Assembly: GCF_900187445.1 (NCBI RefSeq)
Contig: NZ_FYEB01000007.1
Location: forward strand, 171,311-235,310
Source of the DNA: Pseudomonas sp. Irchel s3b2
Lineage (GTDB): Bacteria > Pseudomonadota > Gammaproteobacteria > Pseudomonadales > Pseudomonadaceae
Length of the DNA: 64,000 nt
Direction of reading: 5' to 3'
Shown here: one piece after another, positions 61,719-64,000 of the stretch
Layout of the letters: every line of letters begins with the position of its first letter
Position numbering within the stretch: position 1 is the first letter of the stretch
Notes under the pieces: model-generated
Seen by the model: only the letters and a program-made list of their open reading frames with translations
Database searches by the model: none
Told to the model about the DNA's origin: nothing
Program-made: the position numbers and the translations under genes

Positions 61719-63254
61719 ATGCCACTGAACGTCAAAAGTCGCCGAAAGCGTGGCACCCGGATCGCTGTGACTGTTCTGAGCGGGCTGCTTCCGGTGTTGC
61801 TGGGGTTCGCCATTCTCTATCTGCAGGCTGAACGTGCGCTCAAGCAAAGTACTGAATTGACTGCCGAAGAAGCCATTCGCCAATTCGAACTGATGCTCGA
61901 CAACACCGCCCAAGCGGCGCAGCAACTATTGCCACTGGCTGGCCAAAACTGCAATGACGTTAAACTGGCCCTGCGTGAACAAGTCACCCGCCGACCGTTC
62001 GTGCGCTCGACCAATCTTGTATGGGACAACAACCTCTATTGCAGTTCGTTGTTCGGCGACTATCAGGAAAAAATCAATCCCGGCGACTACACACAAGGCA
62101 CGCTATGGCTCATGAACGGTAATCCGGTCACGCCCAATACCGCGTTGTTGGTGTATCGGCTTAGCGAAGGAAACCAGGGCGCATTGACCACGCTGGACGG
62201 TTATCACCTGAGTAACGTGTTGCGCTTGATGGGTCGCAAGACATTACTGTTGCTGCGAATCGGCCCTAATTGGCTGTCCGCCGATGGCAAAGTCCACGAC
62301 GACGCCCTGCCCGTCTTGCCGGTGGCGCAAAACACACTGACGTCTGCGCGTTATGCCTTTATGGTGGCCGCCGGTTTCCCCGAAGGAGAGACTTGGCGTT
62401 ACATGCGCAGTGAGTACCCGCCGTTGTTCAGTCTATTGATGTTTTTCGGTATGGTGTCCGGCTCGATCGGGCATGTCCTGCAGAAGCGCTCGACATCGCC
62501 AAGCCGTGAAATGCAGCGTGCGCTGGAGGCAGGAGAGTTCATTCCTTACTTTCAGCCCGTGGTGCATGGCGACAATAAGCAGTGGTCCGGCACCGAAGTA
62601 TTGATGCGTTGGAAACATCCCAAGGAAGGCCTGGTTCGCCCGGATCTGTTCATCCCGTTTGCCGAACATTCCGGTCTGATCGTGCCGATGACTCGTTCCT
62701 TGATGCGACAGACCTCCGCATTACTGGCACCCTTGTCGGCATCATTCAAAGAGCCGTTTCACATAGGCATCAACATCACCGCCAGTCACTGCCGGGATCT
62801 GGAGCTGGTTGAAGACTGCCGTGAATTCCTCAGCGCTTTCGCACCTGGCAGCATCAACCTGGTGCTGGAGCTGACCGAACGCGAACTCATCGAGCCAACA
62901 ACCATTACCCTGCAATTGTTCGAGCAGCTTCACGGCTTGGGCGTGATGATCGCGATCGATGACTTCGGTACCGGTCACTCAAGCCTGGGTTATTTGCGTC
63001 AGTTCAATGTGGACTTCCTGAAAATCGACCAGAGTTTTGTTGCCATGATCGGCGTCGATGCCCTCTCCCGGCACATTCTGGACAGCATCATTGAGCTCTC
63101 GGCCAAACTCGATCTGGGTATTGTCGCCGAAGGCGTGGAAACTGCGGAACAAAGTGACTATCTGACTGCCCACGGCGTGAACTTTCTGCAAGGTTATCTG
63201 TTTGGTCGGCCGATGCCCGGCGCAGACTTCATTAGAACATTAAGTGATCATTAA
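61719..63254 (+). CDS. CSS-motif EAL phosphodiesterase (c-di-GMP)
   Basis: Inner-membrane cyclic-di-GMP phosphodiesterase of 511 residues. Membrane helix 1 (AVTVLSGLLPVLLGFAILYL), a periplasmic CSS sensor with the Cys-Ser-Ser motif (NLYCSSLFG) and a second conserved Cys (GQNCNDVK), helix 2 (LFSLLMFFGMVSGSIGHVL), then the EAL domain (GTEVLMRWKHP, IAIDDFGTGHSSLGYL, DFLKIDQSF, IVAEGVETAEQ). All metal and base residues are present, so it should be active; oxidation of the two Cys likely sets activity, as in PdeC. ATG at 61719 chosen over TTG at 61713. Confidence 0.94.
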   Translation: MPLNVKSRRKRGTRIAVTVLSGLLPVLLGFAILYLQAERALKQSTELTAEEAIRQFELMLDNTAQAAQQLLPLAGQNCNDVKLALREQVTRRPFVRSTNLVWDNNLYCSSLFGDYQEKINPGDYTQGTLWLMNGNPVTPNTALLVYRLSEGNQGALTTLDGYHLSNVLRLMGRKTLLLLRIGPNWLSADGKVHDDALPVLPVAQNTLTSARYAFMVAAGFPEGETWRYMRSEYPPLFSLLMFFGMVSGSIGHVLQKRSTSPSREMQRALEAGEFIPYFQPVVHGDNKQWSGTEVLMRWKHPKEGLVRPDLFIPFAEHSGLIVPMTRSLMRQTSALLAPLSASFKEPFHIGINITASHCRDLELVEDCREFLSAFAPGSINLVLELTERELIEPTTITLQLFEQLHGLGVMIAIDDFGTGHSSLGYLRQFNVDFLKIDQSFVAMIGVDALSRHILDSIIELSAKLDLGIVAEGVETAEQSDYLTAHGVNFLQGYLFGRPMPGADFIRTLSDH

Positions 63255-63340
63255 CTAACCACTTTAAGCGCTGAGATCATGATGATACGCACCAAATTGA
63301 ATCAAAAGTCTACTCTTGTTACATGAAGAAAAAGTCAGGA

Positions 63341-63369
63341 TTTACTCTTGGTCAATTAACTACTACAAT
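63341..63369 (+). promoter_or_regulatory. Possible promoter of the mvaU-like gene
   Basis: TTTACT and TACAAT are 17 bases apart in a locally AT-rich gap (63255-63487) that has no other gene. Match to consensus is good only at the -10. Confidence 0.3.
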
Positions 63370-63487
63370 TTTTCATACCTGTGCAGAACTGGCAGGTGAG
63401 TCATTATCACCGAGTCGCTTCAAGGCTCTTGGCTTATAGCTTTGTTTGCGGTTGGTATCAGCCAAACACACTATTGGAGTAAAGATA

Positions 63488-63853
63488 TTGTCCAGACTCG
63501 CTGAATTCCGTGCAGCTGAAAAGGCCCTTCAAGAACAGCTCAAGCAATTGGAATCGCTGAAGAACGATGCCGGGCTCAAAAAAGAAATCGAATTCGAAGA
63601 AAAGCTCCAGGGGCTGATGAAAACCTATGGCAAGAGCTTGCGCGACATCATCGCCATCCTCAATCCGACCCAGGCAAAATCCGGTCTGCAGCACGCAGCA
63701 GCGCCTAAAACCCGCCGCGCTCGCGTGGTCAAGGTTTATCAGAACCCGCACACCGGTGAACTGATTGAAACCAAGGGCGGTAACCACCGCGGCCTGAAAG
63801 CCTGGAAGGAACAATACGGGGCCGCCACCGTTGATTCCTGGCTACGTAGCTAA
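63488..63853 (+). CDS. mvaU: H-NS-family nucleoid protein, MvaU-like
   Basis: 121-residue xenogeneic silencer that binds AT-rich DNA and oligomerises. N-terminal coiled-coil SRLAEFRAAEKALQEQLKQLESLKND (residues 2-27) and C-terminal AT-hook-like domain (VYQNPHTGELIETKGGNHRGLKAWKEQYG). It is closer to MvaU than to MvaT of P. aeruginosa as I recall them. Starts with TTG at 63488, 8 bases after GGAG; the upstream TTG at 63446 lacks a ribosome site. Confidence 0.9.
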   Translation: MSRLAEFRAAEKALQEQLKQLESLKNDAGLKKEIEFEEKLQGLMKTYGKSLRDIIAILNPTQAKSGLQHAAAPKTRRARVVKVYQNPHTGELIETKGGNHRGLKAWKEQYGAATVDSWLRS

Positions 63854-63873
63854 GCACTCGCGGTCATAAAAAA

Positions 63874-64000
63874 GGTTCTTCACGGATTACCGGGAAAGAC
63901 GCTCTTGATCTTCATGAAAAAGAATTCGCTGTCCCGGTAACCGTACGCCATCCGCTTAATGACCTTTATTCGATTGTTTATGCCTTCCAGCTGGCCCGTG
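63874..64000 (-). mobile_element. Right end of an ISL3-type insertion sequence (incomplete)
   Basis: The C-terminus of an ISL3-family transposase begins at 63880-63882. The end GGTTCTTCACGGATTACCGG, which covers the transposase stop, is the likely terminal repeat of the element. The other end lies beyond the window, so target duplication cannot be checked. Confidence 0.6.
63880..64000 (-). CDS. ISL3-family transposase, C-terminal 39 residues
   Basis: Reading minus from the window edge gives a 39-residue frame ending at the stop at 63880, with EGINNRIKVIKRMAYGYRD and FFMKIKSVFPG. That run is the characteristic C-terminus of ISL3-family DDE transposases. The gene continues out of the window. 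It inserts or ends 26 bases after the mvaU stop. Confidence 0.75.
   Translation of the reverse strand, partial: TGQLEGINNRIKVIKRMAYGYRDSEFFFMKIKSVFPGNP

Noticed and set aside
1..64000. CRISPR array, tRNA or rRNA genes
   Set aside because: No regularly spaced direct repeats and no cloverleaf or rRNA segments were noticed on reading; the repeats present are REP-type palindromes. A tRNA scan was not run.

Overview
The window comes from a Pseudomonas of the fluorescens group. The hpd product looks almost the same as the P. fluorescens enzyme. The acyl-CoA gene order matches the fadB2x-fadAx-acd-fadB1x cluster of Pseudomonas. There is an MvaU-type silencer and an AruH-type transaminase, and nearly every intergenic gap carries a Pseudomonas-style palindromic REP element. 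These are memory-based family assignments made by reading; no database search was run. Layout: (1) 1-1051, the end of a UDP-glucose dehydrogenase. (2) 1383-11349, a catabolic block: a LysR regulator divergent from an argininosuccinate-lyase homologue, a polar amino-acid ABC importer, two overlapping polysaccharide-deacetylase-type hydrolases, an MmgE/PrpD protein and an MFS transporter. This looks like uptake and stepwise breakdown of one C-N bonded polycarboxylate or amino-acid adduct and is one of the more novel parts of the window. (3) 11508-21748, an HPP membrane protein, a valine-type pair (isobutyryl-CoA dehydrogenase and hydroxyisobutyryl-CoA hydrolase) and, convergent to it, a five-gene isoleucine or short-chain acyl-CoA operon with an AraC regulator. 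(4) 21824-27133, a 1769-residue protein of unknown family with toxin-like architecture, followed by housekeeping and metabolic genes (pssA, TetR plus NTF2-like, TSUP, nudC, a dienoyl-CoA isomerase, pncA). (5) 33583-40130, a two-component system divergent from a two-gene RND efflux operon. (6) 40235-47675, an accessory and decaying region: a DUF1345 remnant, a fibronectin-III protein, two LuxR-type regulators, an RHS tip joined to a beheaded autotransporter passenger, and a large protein built of Ig-like modules. (7) 48095-55195, aruH-like transaminase, chemoreceptor, glycerate kinase, CdaR regulator and an ACS-family MFS transporter. (8) 55348-64000, a DUF6124 gene behind a leader that appears able to hide its ribosome binding site, an aldo/keto reductase, two EamA transporters, hpd, a LysR regulator, a CSS-EAL phosphodiesterase, an MvaU homologue and the 3' end of an ISL3-type insertion sequence that runs out of the window. 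The strongest leads for something new are the lyase/epimerase/hydrolase cluster in (2), the RNA switch candidate upstream of the DUF6124 gene, the autotransporter-RHS fusion junction, and the 1769-residue orphan. Four families of inverted repeats sit mostly at gene 3' ends and probably act as mRNA-end hairpins.
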